NCBI RefSeq assembly: GCF_017916275.1
Contig: NZ_JAFMST010000002.1
Span: 394,324 to 458,323 of the forward strand
Direction: 5' to 3'
From: Rubellimicrobium arenae
Lineage (GTDB): Bacteria; Pseudomonadota; Alphaproteobacteria; Rhodobacterales; Rhodobacteraceae
DNA length: 64,000 bases
The position numbers and the translations under genes are program-made. Within the stretch, counting starts at the first letter, position 1. Every line of letters starts with the position of its first letter. Shown one piece after another: positions 8,290-16,445 of the stretch. The notes under the pieces are model-generated. The model ran no database searches, was not told the origin of the DNA, and saw only the letters and a list, made by a program, of their open reading frames with translations.

Positions 8290-10326
8290 TCAGAGATCCT
8301 TCACGAGCCGGAGCGCATCGTAGATCGCCGCGTGCGTGTTCCGCGCGGCCACGGCGTCGCCGATCCGGAAGACACGGAACCGGCCTTGGGGGTTGTTGAG
8401 CACCCTTTGGGGCATCCCGGTGGCCAGGGCCTCGTAGTCCACCTCGCCCGCGTTCGAGGACAGCGCCTTCAGCTCGAAATAGACCTCGTCGAGCGGACGG
8501 GTGCCATGGTTCACCACGACCTGGTCCACCACCCGCTCGCGCGTCGTGTCGCCATAGTCCGAACCCAGCGTGGCCAGGAGCTGGTTGCCCTGACGCTCGA
8601 CCCGCGTCAGCCGCCAGGTGACGGTGAAGGTGGTGTCGCGCCGCTGGAGGGAGCGCATGTAGGGCACGAGGTTCATGGCCATGACCTCGGGCGCGAAGGC
8701 ACGGTCGGGGGTCACGATCTCGACGCGCGCGCCAGTGGCCGCGATCATGTCGGCCGCCTGGAGCCCGGCATGGTCGCCCGCGTCATCGTAGACCAGCACG
8801 TTGGACCCGGGCCGCACGTCGCCCGACAGGATGTCCCAGGCCGAGACCACGAGGTCGTTGCCCTCCTCCAGCACCTCGGTATGCGGAAGGCCGCCGGTGG
8901 CAACGATCACCTCGTCGGGTTCGGAGGCCAGCACGGCCTCCGCGTCGGCCAGGGTGTTGAAGTGGAAGCGCACGCCGCGCTTCTCGCACTGGGCCATGCG
9001 CCAGGCGACGATGGAGATCATCTCGCGCCGCCGCTCGCTCTGCGCGGTGAGGCGGATCTGGCCACCGGGCTCGTCGGCCGCCTCGAAGACGGTGACCTCG
9101 TGCCCGCGCTCGGCGGCCACGCGCGCGGCCTCGAGCCCCGCCGGGCCCGCGCCCACGACGGTGATCCGCTTGTGCCGCGAAGCGGCGGGGATCGTCTGGG
9201 GCATGGTCGTCTCGCGGCCCGTGGCCGGGTTGTGGATGCAGAAGGCCGCCCCGCCCTGGTAGATGCGGTCGAGGCAGTAGTTCGCGCCCACGCAGGGCCG
9301 GATGTCGTCCTCGCGCCCTTCCAGGATCTTCCGCATGATGTGCGGGTCGGCCATGTGCGCCCGGGTCATCCCCACCATGTCCAGCTTGCCGGAGGCAATG
9401 GCGTGCCGCGCGGTGGCGAGATCGGGGATGCGCGCCGCGTGGAAGGTCGGAAAGCCCGTGGCCGCCTTGATCTCGCCCGCGAAGTCGAGATGCGGGGCGC
9501 TGGGCATGCCCTGGATGGGGATCACGTCCGTCAGCGCGGCATCCGTGTCGATGCGGCCGCGGATGACATTCAGGAAGTCCACCAGCCCGCTGCTCTTCAG
9601 GCGATAGGAGATCTCGAACCCTTCCTCGCGGGTGATCCCGCCCGGCGTCCCTTCATCGCCGGTGTAGCGGACACCGACGATGAAGTCCGGTCCGCAACGC
9701 TCGCGCACGGCCTGGAGCACGTCGAAGGTGAAGCGCAGGCGGTTGTCCAGGGAGCCGCCATAGGGCGCCTCAAGGTCGTTGGTCAGCGGCGACCAGAACT
9801 GGTCCAGGAGGTGCCCATAGGCCTCGAACTCGATGCCGTCGACGCCCGCGGCCTTCATCCGCTCGGCCGCGTCCGCGTAGTCGCGGATGATGCGGGCGAT
9901 GTCCCAGTCCTCCATGCGCTTGGGGAAGGCGCGGTGCGAGGCCTCGCGCTCGTGCGAGGGCGAGACCACGGGCAGCCAGTCGCCTTTGTCCCAGCGCGTC
10001 CGCCGCCCGAGGTGGGTCAGCTGGATCATCACCGCCGCGCCGTGGTCGTGGCATTCGTCCACGAGCTGGCGCATCCAGCCTACGACCTCGTCCTTCCAGG
10101 CCAGGATGTTGTTGAACACCGGCGGGCTGTCCCGCGCCACCGAGGCCGACCCCGCCGTCATCGTCAGCGCGATTCCCGCCTTGGCCCGCTCCACATGGTA
10201 GGCGCGGTATCGCTCCTTGGGCATCCCGTCCTCGGGATAGGCGGGCTCATGGCTCGTGATCATGACGCGGTTGCGCAACGTCAAGTGCTTGAGCTGGAAC
10301 GGCTGGAGAAGGGGATCTTGATGCAT
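8290..10326 (-). CDS. TMADH-like FMN/FAD oxidoreductase (candidate N-methyl amino acid demethylase)
   Basis: A 678-aa protein of the old-yellow-enzyme-like family that includes trimethylamine dehydrogenase, dienoyl-CoA reductase and N-methylproline or dimethylglycine demethylases. Residues 1-370 form the FMN barrel (HLGRRTRW, active-site region GHLLDQFWSP). The Fe-S region has C345, C351 and C363, but the expected second cysteine is alanine (CVGANYC). Residues 388 onward hold a Rossmann fold (VVGAGPAGLEA) and a second nucleotide-binding region (LVYDDAGDHAG). A TetR gene and a P5C-reductase-like gene diverge from it. I infer oxidative N-demethylation of a small amine or betaine such as N-methylproline; the substrate is not proven. 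Confidence 0.78.
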   Translation of the reverse strand: MHQDPLLQPFQLKHLTLRNRVMITSHEPAYPEDGMPKERYRAYHVERAKAGIALTMTAGSASVARDSPPVFNNILAWKDEVVGWMRQLVDECHDHGAAVMIQLTHLGRRTRWDKGDWLPVVSPSHEREASHRAFPKRMEDWDIARIIRDYADAAERMKAAGVDGIEFEAYGHLLDQFWSPLTNDLEAPYGGSLDNRLRFTFDVLQAVRERCGPDFIVGVRYTGDEGTPGGITREEGFEISYRLKSSGLVDFLNVIRGRIDTDAALTDVIPIQGMPSAPHLDFAGEIKAATGFPTFHAARIPDLATARHAIASGKLDMVGMTRAHMADPHIMRKILEGREDDIRPCVGANYCLDRIYQGGAAFCIHNPATGRETTMPQTIPAASRHKRITVVGAGPAGLEAARVAAERGHEVTVFEAADEPGGQIRLTAQSERRREMISIVAWRMAQCEKRGVRFHFNTLADAEAVLASEPDEVIVATGGLPHTEVLEEGNDLVVSAWDILSGDVRPGSNVLVYDDAGDHAGLQAADMIAATGARVEIVTPDRAFAPEVMAMNLVPYMRSLQRRDTTFTVTWRLTRVERQGNQLLATLGSDYGDTTRERVVDQVVVNHGTRPLDEVYFELKALSSNAGEVDYEALATGMPQRVLNNPQGRFRVFRIGDAVAARNTHAAIYDALRLVKDL

Positions 10327-10372
10327 GGGGAGGCGTCCGGGCCGAAGGGGATGGCAAAGGGCTAGACCCGAA

Positions 10373-10408
10373 TGTTCACATGTGTCAAGAACAAGGTCAC
10401 GAGTGACC
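10373..10408. promoter_or_regulatory. Palindromic operator candidates between flavoprotein and tetR genes
   Basis: The 146-bp divergent gap contains two dyads. GGTCAC-GA-GTGACC at 10395-10408 is a perfect 14-bp palindrome. TGTTC at 10373-10377 faces GAACA at 10389-10393 with CACATGTG (10377-10384) between them. Their position between a TetR gene and the gene it probably controls makes them good candidates for the repressor site. No experimental support is available. Confidence 0.5.
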
Positions 10409-10472
10409 AGCCGTTGGACATCCCCGTCAGCCCTGGCCGCCGCAGGGCCCTTGCACGTGACACGGGGGGAGC

Positions 10473-11111
10473 ATGTCCTTGAACGAGACCGGATGGCGCG
10501 GATCGGCTGACGCCTGGCTCGATGCGGCCTATCAGGCCCTGATCGAGGGTGGCGTGGAGGCTGTGAAGATCCTGCCCCTGGCCCAGCGCCTCAACATCTC
10601 GCGCACGAGCTTCTACTGGTTCTTCAAGGACCGCGAGGAGCTGCTGGCCGCCCTGGCCGATCGCTGGGCGGGCAAGAACACCGGCAGCCTGCTGGCCGCC
10701 ACCCAGGCCTATGCCGAGAGCGAATCCGAGGCGATGCTGAACGTCATCGGCTGCTTCCTCGACCCGGAGGGCTTCGACGCCCGATTCGAGTTCGCGGTGA
10801 GGAGCTGGGGGTTGCAATCCCCCGGCATGACCGGGCGCGTCGCCCAGGCCGACCGTGAACGGCTGGCCGCCTTGACGGACATGCTGCAGCGCTGGGGACA
10901 TGCCCCGCTGGATGCCGACGTGCGCGCCCGGACCATCTACCTGGTCCAGATCGGCTACATCTCCCTGCAGTCCGAGGAAACGCTGGGCGAGAGAATGCGA
11001 CGCATCCCCACCTACGTGGAAATCTACACCGGCCGGAAGCCCGAGCCGAGGGAGCTCGCGCGCTTTCATGCAAGGCATGGTTATGTTCCTGAAACGGCGG
11101 ACCTGACGTGA
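10473..11111 (+). CDS. TetR-family transcriptional regulator
   Basis: A 212-aa one-component regulator. The N-terminal helix-turn-helix is clear: an LPLAQRLNISRTSFYWFF segment near residues 35-52 matches the TetR recognition helix pattern (S-x-x-S/T-F-Y-x-x-F). The C-terminal ligand domain is not specific enough to assign an effector. The ATG has GGGGGGA two bases upstream. The stop overlaps the GTG of the next gene by four bases (GTGA), so the regulator and the P5C-reductase-like gene are translationally coupled. The flavoprotein gene diverges from it across a gap with two palindromes. It most likely represses one or both transcripts until a substrate is present. Confidence 0.88.
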   Translation: MSLNETGWRGSADAWLDAAYQALIEGGVEAVKILPLAQRLNISRTSFYWFFKDREELLAALADRWAGKNTGSLLAATQAYAESESEAMLNVIGCFLDPEGFDARFEFAVRSWGLQSPGMTGRVAQADRERLAALTDMLQRWGHAPLDADVRARTIYLVQIGYISLQSEETLGERMRRIPTYVEIYTGRKPEPRELARFHARHGYVPETADLT

Positions 11112-11902
11112 CGCGGCTGGGGATCGTCGGCGCGACTGGCTGGCTGGGCAGCGCCCTGAGGCGCGGCGTCCTGGACGCCGGACTGGTGCCGGAGACCGAC
11201 CTCGTGCTGCTGAACCGCAGCGGGCCGCGGCCCGACTACCACGGGCGAGCCCACGTCACCTGGGCTTCGGACCTGGCCGACCTTGTCGCCCGGACCGATG
11301 TGATCGTCCTGGCAGTGAGGCCGCAGGATTATGCGGCGCTGAACCTGCGTGCGCCAGGACGGCTCGTGGTATCCTTCATGGCCGGGGTCCCCCTGAGCGC
11401 ACTGGAGCTGACAGGCGCCCGCATCGTTCGCGCGATGCCCAACGGGGCGGCGGCGCTTGGGCGCTCCTACACGCCCTGGCTGGCCGGAGCGGACGTGACC
11501 AATGCCGACCGGACCTTCGTTCGGGTGATGCTGGCCGCGTTCGGGCAGGAGGATGAGGTCGCTTCCGAGGCCCAGATCGATCTGCTGACGGCGCTGTCGG
11601 GCTCGGGGGCGGCGTATCCGGCCCTGATGGCGGCGGCGCTGCTGGGGGAAGCCCGGGCGGCGGGATTGCCCGAGCCGGTGGCCCGGCGTGCCGTCGAAGC
11701 GGTCGTCTGCGATGGCGCCGATCTTCTGCGAGGGCGCATCGAATCGGCTCCGGAGATGGTGGGCACGTATCGGGCCTACCAGGGCACCACGGCGGCGGGG
11801 CTCGACGCGGCGGAGCGGGCGGGGTTCTCGGCTGCCTTGACCTCGGCGCTGCGCGCCGCCGCGGCGAAAGCCCTGCGGATGTGGCCCACCACCGAGTCCT
11901 GA
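11108..11902 (+). CDS. Pyrroline-5-carboxylate reductase-like NAD(P)-dependent dehydrogenase
   Basis: A 264-aa protein of the ProC family. An N-terminal Rossmann fold (GIVGATGWLGSAL) is followed by the conserved segments VLAVRPQDY, VVSFMAGVPLSALE and IVRAMPN. The C-terminal dimerisation domain has LSGSGAAYPAL and GTTAAGLDA. Genuine ProC has GxGNMG at the first turn, while here a tryptophan-leucine pair and one extra residue appear. This looks like a paralogue, perhaps with a substrate other than P5C. It starts with GTG inside the tetR stop. Its pairing with a demethylase-like flavoprotein suggests a shared small-molecule pathway, possibly around proline or another N-methylated imino or amino acid. 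Confidence 0.8.
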   Translation: MTRLGIVGATGWLGSALRRGVLDAGLVPETDLVLLNRSGPRPDYHGRAHVTWASDLADLVARTDVIVLAVRPQDYAALNLRAPGRLVVSFMAGVPLSALELTGARIVRAMPNGAAALGRSYTPWLAGADVTNADRTFVRVMLAAFGQEDEVASEAQIDLLTALSGSGAAYPALMAAALLGEARAAGLPEPVARRAVEAVVCDGADLLRGRIESAPEMVGTYRAYQGTTAAGLDAAERAGFSAALTSALRAAAAKALRMWPTTES

Positions 11903-12400
11903 ACTTGCTCCACCGGTTGCAGCGTAGAAGGTCGGGAGCGGGATGAACGGACCACCTTGCCCCCAGCGGTCCGGGCAGGCCCCTAGGCAACCCCCACGGC
12001 GCTCCGCCCTGTCCGGGTCCCGTGCCCGGCGCGACCCGTGACAGGCCTCCCGAGCAGGCCGGCCGCCCAGATCCCTCGTCGGGCCATGTGACGTCGCCCG
12101 CTTCCGGAACATAGCCCGACCTCCATGTGGTCGGTTACGGCGCCGCCGGCCGACCTGACACCTCGGTGCATCACCGGAACGGGCCGCTCGGCACACCGGC
12201 ATGAAGGAAGGCCAGCACGCTGCCTCGAACGCCTTCAACAGCTTCGTTGCCCGACGGTTGCTCGCGTCCGGACTTGCCGGGAGGCTGAACGCCCGAGTGG
12301 GAGTTCAAGGCGATAGTTCCCTAAAAGGCTGTGGCATTAGCCTGCCATTAATAGGAAGACCGCTCCTCTCGGCGCAGCAACGTCGACCGAGGTCCAAAGC
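11903..12400. other. 498-bp intergenic region upstream of chemoreceptor gene
   Basis: No gene recognised. Short open frames here give unfamiliar arginine- and proline-rich translations typical of shadows. The last 90 bases are less G+C-rich (stretch around 12320-12355 with CTAAAAGG and CATTAATAGG) and probably hold the chemoreceptor promoter. The spacing does not match a sigma-28 promoter closely enough to assign one. Confidence 0.5.
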
Positions 12401-14143
12401 ATGAGCCGCATCCGAGAATTCGACAACAAGCTCACGATCAGGAAGCGCCTGGTCCTGGCATTCACGGTGATGGCCGCCCTCTCCGCCGGAGCCATGGCCC
12501 TGTCGACCTTCAGTCTCCTGTCCCTCAACGGGCGGGTTTCCTCCATGGTCGAGAACGATGTGGAACGGGTCCGGCTCAGCGAGAAGCTGCTTCTTGAGCA
12601 GATGCGGGTCCAGAAGCTCGTCCGCGAGCATATCCTGGTCAGCGATGCCGCCCTGAAGCAGCAGATCGAGCAGGACCTGTCCGTGTCCCGCTCCAAGAGC
12701 GACGAGGTCGTGGCCGAGCTGAAGCTCTTGGGGACCGACGACGACATCGCCGACCTCGATGCCTTCAACGACCTGCGGGCCCAGCTCCGGGCCGTCAACG
12801 ATCGGGCCATCGCCCTGTCGCGCGAGAACAAGCTGGTCGAGGCCAGCGACCTCGTCGTGGCGAACGGGGTCGAGATCTGGAACCGGATGGAGCCGGCGCT
12901 CGACGACATCGTCAAGGAAAGCCAGGGCACCCTTCACGACAAGGACGTGGCGAGTCGCCAGATCACCTATCGCTCGCTCGCCATGCTGATGGTCCTCCTG
13001 TTGGTCTCGGTCGCCTTCGGGACCGTGAGCGCACGCTGGACCATCCGGATCATCTCGAAAGCGTTCTCAGATGCGCTCGACATGGCGCAACGCGTGGCCC
13101 GCGGCGATCTCACGGCCACGGCCACGATCGAAAGGACCGACGAGGCCGGCGAGGTCATGGGCAGCCTCAACGGCATGGTGCTGAGCCTCCGCACCATCGT
13201 GGAACGGGTGCTGGCCAGTTCCAGCCAGATGACCTCGGGGGCCGTGCAGCTTGCCGCCGCCGCCCAGCAGCTCACGTCCAGCGCGACAGAGCAGGCTGCT
13301 GCGACCGAAGAGGTCTCCGCCTCGGTCGAGGAGATCGCGGCCAACATCAAGCAGACGGCCTTCAACGCCTCCGAGACCGAGATCGTGGCCAAGCGGTCGG
13401 TGGACGAAACCCGTGGGTCGGGACAGTCCGCGGCGGAGGCGGTCCGGGCGATGACGACGATCGCCAAGAAGACCACCATCGTGCAGGAGATCGCGCGCCA
13501 GACGGACCTGCTGGCGCTCAATGCCGCCGTCGAGGCGGCACGGGCGGGCGAGCACGGAAGAGGGTTTGCCGTGGTGGCGTCCGAAGTTCGCAAGCTTGCG
13601 GAACGGGCGCGCGCGGCCTCCGAGGAGATTGGGGAGTTGTCGGAATCGACGGTCGAGATCTCGCGGAGCGCAGGCGACAAGCTGCAGGGGTTGGTCCCCG
13701 AGATCGAGAAGACCGCGAGCCTCATCAGCCAGATCACCCACGCCAACCAGGAACTCGCGACGGGCGCCGCCCAGATCACGACCGCCATCCATCAGATCGA
13801 CGCGGCCGCCCAGCAGAACACCGCGACCGCCGAGCAGGTGGCCTCGACGGCTGGTCTCCTCGCCTCGCAGGCTCACGAGCTTCGGGCCTCGATGGGGTTC
13901 TTCCGGCTCCATGCCATGAAGGATCAGAACCAGGGCAGCGAGGCAGCGCCGTCCGGCACGAGCGCGACGGCCACTGCTGCGCCCTTCACGACGCTGCCGA
14001 GCCCGGAGGATGTACCGGCCAAGCCCCAGGAGCTCAGGCCCAACGTGGCGCGGCCGGCCCTCTCCCTGGGCTACGACTTCGTCCTGGCCGAGGGGGAGGA
14101 TGAACTCGACCAGCAATTCCGTCGGACGGGTGCTTCCGGCTGA
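12401..14143 (+). CDS. Methyl-accepting chemotaxis protein
   Basis: A 580-aa inner-membrane chemoreceptor. The first transmembrane helix is at about residues 15-37, followed by a periplasmic four-helix-bundle sensor (about 40-185). The second helix is at about 190-212, then a HAMP domain ([22 protein letters not shown]). The signalling hairpin tip is canonical: [19 protein letters not shown] and [19 protein letters not shown] hydrophilic tail of about 70 residues follows the last coiled-coil segment, with no CheR/CheB pentapeptide. GAGG lies eight bases before the ATG. No che genes are nearby, so it is an orphan receptor whose ligand is unknown. It converges with a diguanylate cyclase gene. 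Confidence 0.92.
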   Translation: MSRIREFDNKLTIRKRLVLAFTVMAALSAGAMALSTFSLLSLNGRVSSMVENDVERVRLSEKLLLEQMRVQKLVREHILVSDAALKQQIEQDLSVSRSKSDEVVAELKLLGTDDDIADLDAFNDLRAQLRAVNDRAIALSRENKLVEASDLVVANGVEIWNRMEPALDDIVKESQGTLHDKDVASRQITYRSLAMLMVLLLVSVAFGTVSARWTIRIISKAFSDALDMAQRVARGDLTATATIERTDEAGEVMGSLNGMVLSLRTIVERVLASSSQMTSGAVQLAAAAQQLTSSATEQAAATEEVSASVEEIAANIKQTAFNASETEIVAKRSVDETRGSGQSAAEAVRAMTTIAKKTTIVQEIARQTDLLALNAAVEAARAGEHGRGFAVVASEVRKLAERARAASEEIGELSESTVEISRSAGDKLQGLVPEIEKTASLISQITHANQELATGAAQITTAIHQIDAAAQQNTATAEQVASTAGLLASQAHELRASMGFFRLHAMKDQNQGSEAAPSGTSATATAAPFTTLPSPEDVPAKPQELRPNVARPALSLGYDFVLAEGEDELDQQFRRTGASG

Positions 14144-14201
14144 GGTCGGGATCGAAGCCGGCTCGACCGTTCGAGGCCTGACACCCGGCTACAACGCTCA
14201 A

Positions 14202-14233
14202 GGCCCGGTCAGGGAGATCCAGACCGGGCCTTC
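14202..14233. terminator. Bidirectional intrinsic terminator between chemoreceptor and diguanylate cyclase genes
   Basis: A perfect 9-bp stem, GGCCCGGTC (14202-14210) with GACCGGGCC (14222-14230), has an 11-base loop. TTCATCGACTT follows on the plus side. It sits 58 bp after the chemoreceptor stop and about 70 bp beyond the convergent cyclase stop, so it can serve both transcripts. Confidence 0.75.
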
Positions 14234-14299
14234 ATCGACTTACTGGCAGGCCGCTCGCTTCGGATTCGTGACAATGCGGCCCACCGCGCGGATGACCTG

Positions 14300-15193
14300 C
14301 TACCCCCGGCCAGGCTGCTCTGGCTCCGGCCGCATCTCTCCGACCAGGGCCCAAGATGAGTCGGGCGACACATGCACCCGATTTCGGCCAGATCTCTTGG
14401 CCTCATAAAGGGCCGCATCCGAAGCCAGCAGCGCCGAGCCGAGCCGTGATCCCCCGGCGTGTCGAGCAAGGCCAGCCGAGATCGTGACAGGCCCGAGGGG
14501 CGTCGCGACAGCGGACTCGATGCTTTCGCGCAGGCGGTTCGCGATGCGAAGGGCTTCTGCTTGGTCGACCTCCGGGAGGACCAGGATGAACTCCTCCCCT
14601 CCGAAACGCGCAAGGACATCACTGGCCCGCAGCAGGGTGCCCGCGACGCCTGCGACACGACAGATGATCTGGTCGCCCATGTCGTGACCGAAGGCATCGT
14701 TGATCCGTTTGAACTGGTCGATGTCGAAATGAACGAGCCATCCTGCGGGCGATCTCATCAGGCGCCGCTCGGCTCCCCGTCTGTTCAATAGACCTGTCAT
14801 CGGGTCGGTGTCCGCCTCGAGACGCGATTGGTCGACGTGGTCCGTTACGCGGTCCAGGAGCCTGTTCGTATGGTGCATGACTCGTCCGACCTCGTCGGCA
14901 AAGTCATCCGGCAGGTGGCCGGGATGCCGGCCCGCATCCCAGGACTCGAGATGCCGCGCGATGACGAGGAGCGGGCTGAGGATATTGCGCAGCGCCATCA
15001 GCGTCAGCAGAGTCCCGATCGCCGTGGCCATCACCATGACGACGATGGATGCCAGCGTCTCATGAAGCTCGCGGTCGAGCCCAAGGTCGACAAAGGCCAG
15101 GAGAGGGATCTGGATTCCGAGGCAGGCCAGGAGCAGCACCTTGGCCGCAAAGCTCGCAGGGAAGATCCGGGACATCAGGCGGTAGAGTTTCAT
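14300..15193 (-). CDS. Membrane-anchored GGDEF diguanylate cyclase
   Basis: A 297-aa enzyme that should make cyclic di-GMP from two GTP at the inner membrane. Two hydrophobic segments (about residues 15-37 and 48-75) are followed by a short HAMP-like linker, then the GGDEF domain from about residue 128. The active-site loop is GGEEF (198-202), the metal and substrate motif is FDIDQFKRIND, and an inhibitory I-site R189-A-S-D192 sits exactly five residues upstream. It therefore looks catalytically active and feedback-inhibited. No periplasmic sensory domain of useful size is present. An imperfect direct repeat lies upstream of its start. Confidence 0.92.
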   Translation of the reverse strand: MKLYRLMSRIFPASFAAKVLLLACLGIQIPLLAFVDLGLDRELHETLASIVVMVMATAIGTLLTLMALRNILSPLLVIARHLESWDAGRHPGHLPDDFADEVGRVMHHTNRLLDRVTDHVDQSRLEADTDPMTGLLNRRGAERRLMRSPAGWLVHFDIDQFKRINDAFGHDMGDQIICRVAGVAGTLLRASDVLARFGGEEFILVLPEVDQAEALRIANRLRESIESAVATPLGPVTISAGLARHAGGSRLGSALLASDAALYEAKRSGRNRVHVSPDSSWALVGEMRPEPEQPGRG

Positions 15194-15238
15194 CCGAAGA
15201 CCGATGCATTGACTGCAAATCTCTGTCGGGCCTGACGC

Positions 15239-15270
15239 GTTGAAGTTCTGCTAATGGTTCAAATTCTGCT
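15239..15270. repeat. Imperfect 18-bp-spaced direct repeat upstream of the diguanylate cyclase gene
   Basis: GTTGAAGTTCTGCT (15239-15252) is repeated as GTTCAAATTCTGCT (15257-15270), 12 of 14 bases identical and shifted by 18 bp. It lies 46-77 bp upstream of the minus-strand cyclase start, a position suitable for a regulator site. Confidence 0.5.
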
Positions 15271-16050
15271 CATTCAGTCCCAACGATCACATCCGGGGCA
15301 TTTGGACCCCGGGTGCATGGAGCAGGACTGAGCACATGAACCAGCGGCGCCTGGCCATGATCAGCGCAGACGTGCCTCCACGATTGCGCCCTCGCGATGA
15401 TGTCCTTTCGACATCCCTCATCTCTCGACAAACTTCGGTCCAGCGAGGTGAGCGCCCCTGAAGATCGGGGCAACCACCGCCTTGATGCACAGGAGCCTCC
15501 GCCGACGCTGGTTCGGTGAGGGCGGCTCGACCGCCACGGGGCCCGCGATATCGCAAAGGTTGGTGTGCGTCAGTCCATCCGGTGGTCAACCCGCATAGGC
15601 CGCGCCTTCACGCCTCTCAGGTGCGCTCGGTACCGCCCGATCTGAAATTCGGTATCCTTGTCGTGGTAGCTCCTCGATCCGGATCGTTGCTCGGGAGGAC
15701 ACGCCCTCCCCGCCTCCCGCCGGTGACACCCCGACGGCCCGGATTGCCGAGGTGCGGGGCACCCCCCGGATGGCACTCGGTTGCGGATCGCCGTCCCGAC
15801 ATTTCTGCCTTTGGGCAAGGAGACCCGCCTTGTGCAGGGCTACTGCCGCTGGCTCAAGGACCGGCATGGCATAGCCTCTCGGTCAGCCATCCACGCCCCG
15901 ACGTTCAAGCAATCTGCCGACGAGGTCCGATCCACAGTTCGGGTGTGGAAACCTGAGATCGCGCAAGCCCCAAGACGCACGGACGCCGACCCACCCCATC
16001 AAACCGACCTGCAAGCCGGGAACACAGGATGCCGCGTGGAAGGGCTTGGG
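15271..16050. other. Gene-free region between diguanylate cyclase gene and tRNA-His
   Basis: About 780 bp (859 bp counting from the cyclase start) with several short overlapping open frames on both strands. None gives a recognisable protein or has a good ribosome site, and one plus-strand frame runs on into the tRNA. I see no transposase remnant or strong repeat. It may be decayed coding DNA or hold unannotated RNA; nothing supports a specific call. Confidence 0.5.
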
Positions 16051-16052
16051 TG

Positions 16053-16129
16053 TGGTACCGCCTCCCCGGCTCGAACGGGGGACCCCCAGATCCACAATCT
16101 GGTGCTCTAACCAACTGAGCTAAGGCGGC
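16053..16129 (-). tRNA. tRNA-His (GTG anticodon)
   Basis: On the minus strand the cloverleaf folds fully. The acceptor arm is GCCGCCT with AGGCGGT. The D-arm stem AGCTC/GAGC is present. The anticodon stem CCAGA/TCTGG encloses the loop TTGTGGA, so the anticodon is GTG. The T-arm is CCCCG-TTCGAGC-CGGGG, and CCA is encoded. The first acceptor pair is G1:U72 with A73. There is no extra 5' G pairing with C73, which fits the unusual alphaproteobacterial tRNA-His class recognised by its own HisRS type. Confidence 0.95.
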
Positions 16130-16234
16130 ACTGCGCGGGGACGTAGCGCCGGACTGCGGCGAATGCAAGGGCCTTGCAGGATGGGGCGCGGCCGCGCTAC
16201 GCCCAGAGCCGATCGGCAGAGCAGGAGGAACGCC

Positions 16235-16435
16235 ATGAGCATCGACAAGCAGAGCGACGTGTCGGCCAACCTCCAGATCGGCCCCACCTCGGTCGGGATG
16301 GTCCGAATCTATGTCGAGGCGGAAGGCGGGATCGAGCTCCCGCTCGACTTTGAACCGGAAGAAGCCCTGGAGATCGCCGAAGAGCTGCGCGCCGCCGCGG
16401 AGATCGCCCGCGGCATGGGCAAGAACCGGCGCTGA
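16235..16435 (+). CDS. Small conserved protein, DUF6324-like
   Basis: A 66-aa acidic protein with the conserved-looking core NLQIGPTSVGMVRIYVE followed by an acidic, helix-rich end (EEALEIAEELRAAAEIA). It resembles a short protein family (DUF6324, from memory) common in Rhodobacterales and without known function. The ATG at 16235 has a strong site, AGGAGG, seven bases upstream; the frame upstream of it is not coding-like. It is convergent with the mmcB gene ten bases away. Confidence 0.75.
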   Translation: MSIDKQSDVSANLQIGPTSVGMVRIYVEAEGGIELPLDFEPEEALEIAEELRAAAEIARGMGKNRR

Positions 16436-16445
16436 CCCGGGCCGG

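Noticed and set aside
12310..12360. Sigma-28 (FliA) promoter for the chemoreceptor
   Set aside because: CTAAAAGG and GCCATTAA resemble the elements, but the spacing is about three bases too long and the second box is a poor match.
12201..12404. Small plus-strand gene before the chemoreceptor
   Set aside because: The 67-codon frame overlaps the chemoreceptor start, has no ribosome site, and its translation is unfamiliar.
15516..15956. A 146-codon plus-strand gene in the gene-free region
   Set aside because: Pro/Arg-rich translation with no motif, no ribosome site and overlapping open frames on the other strand.
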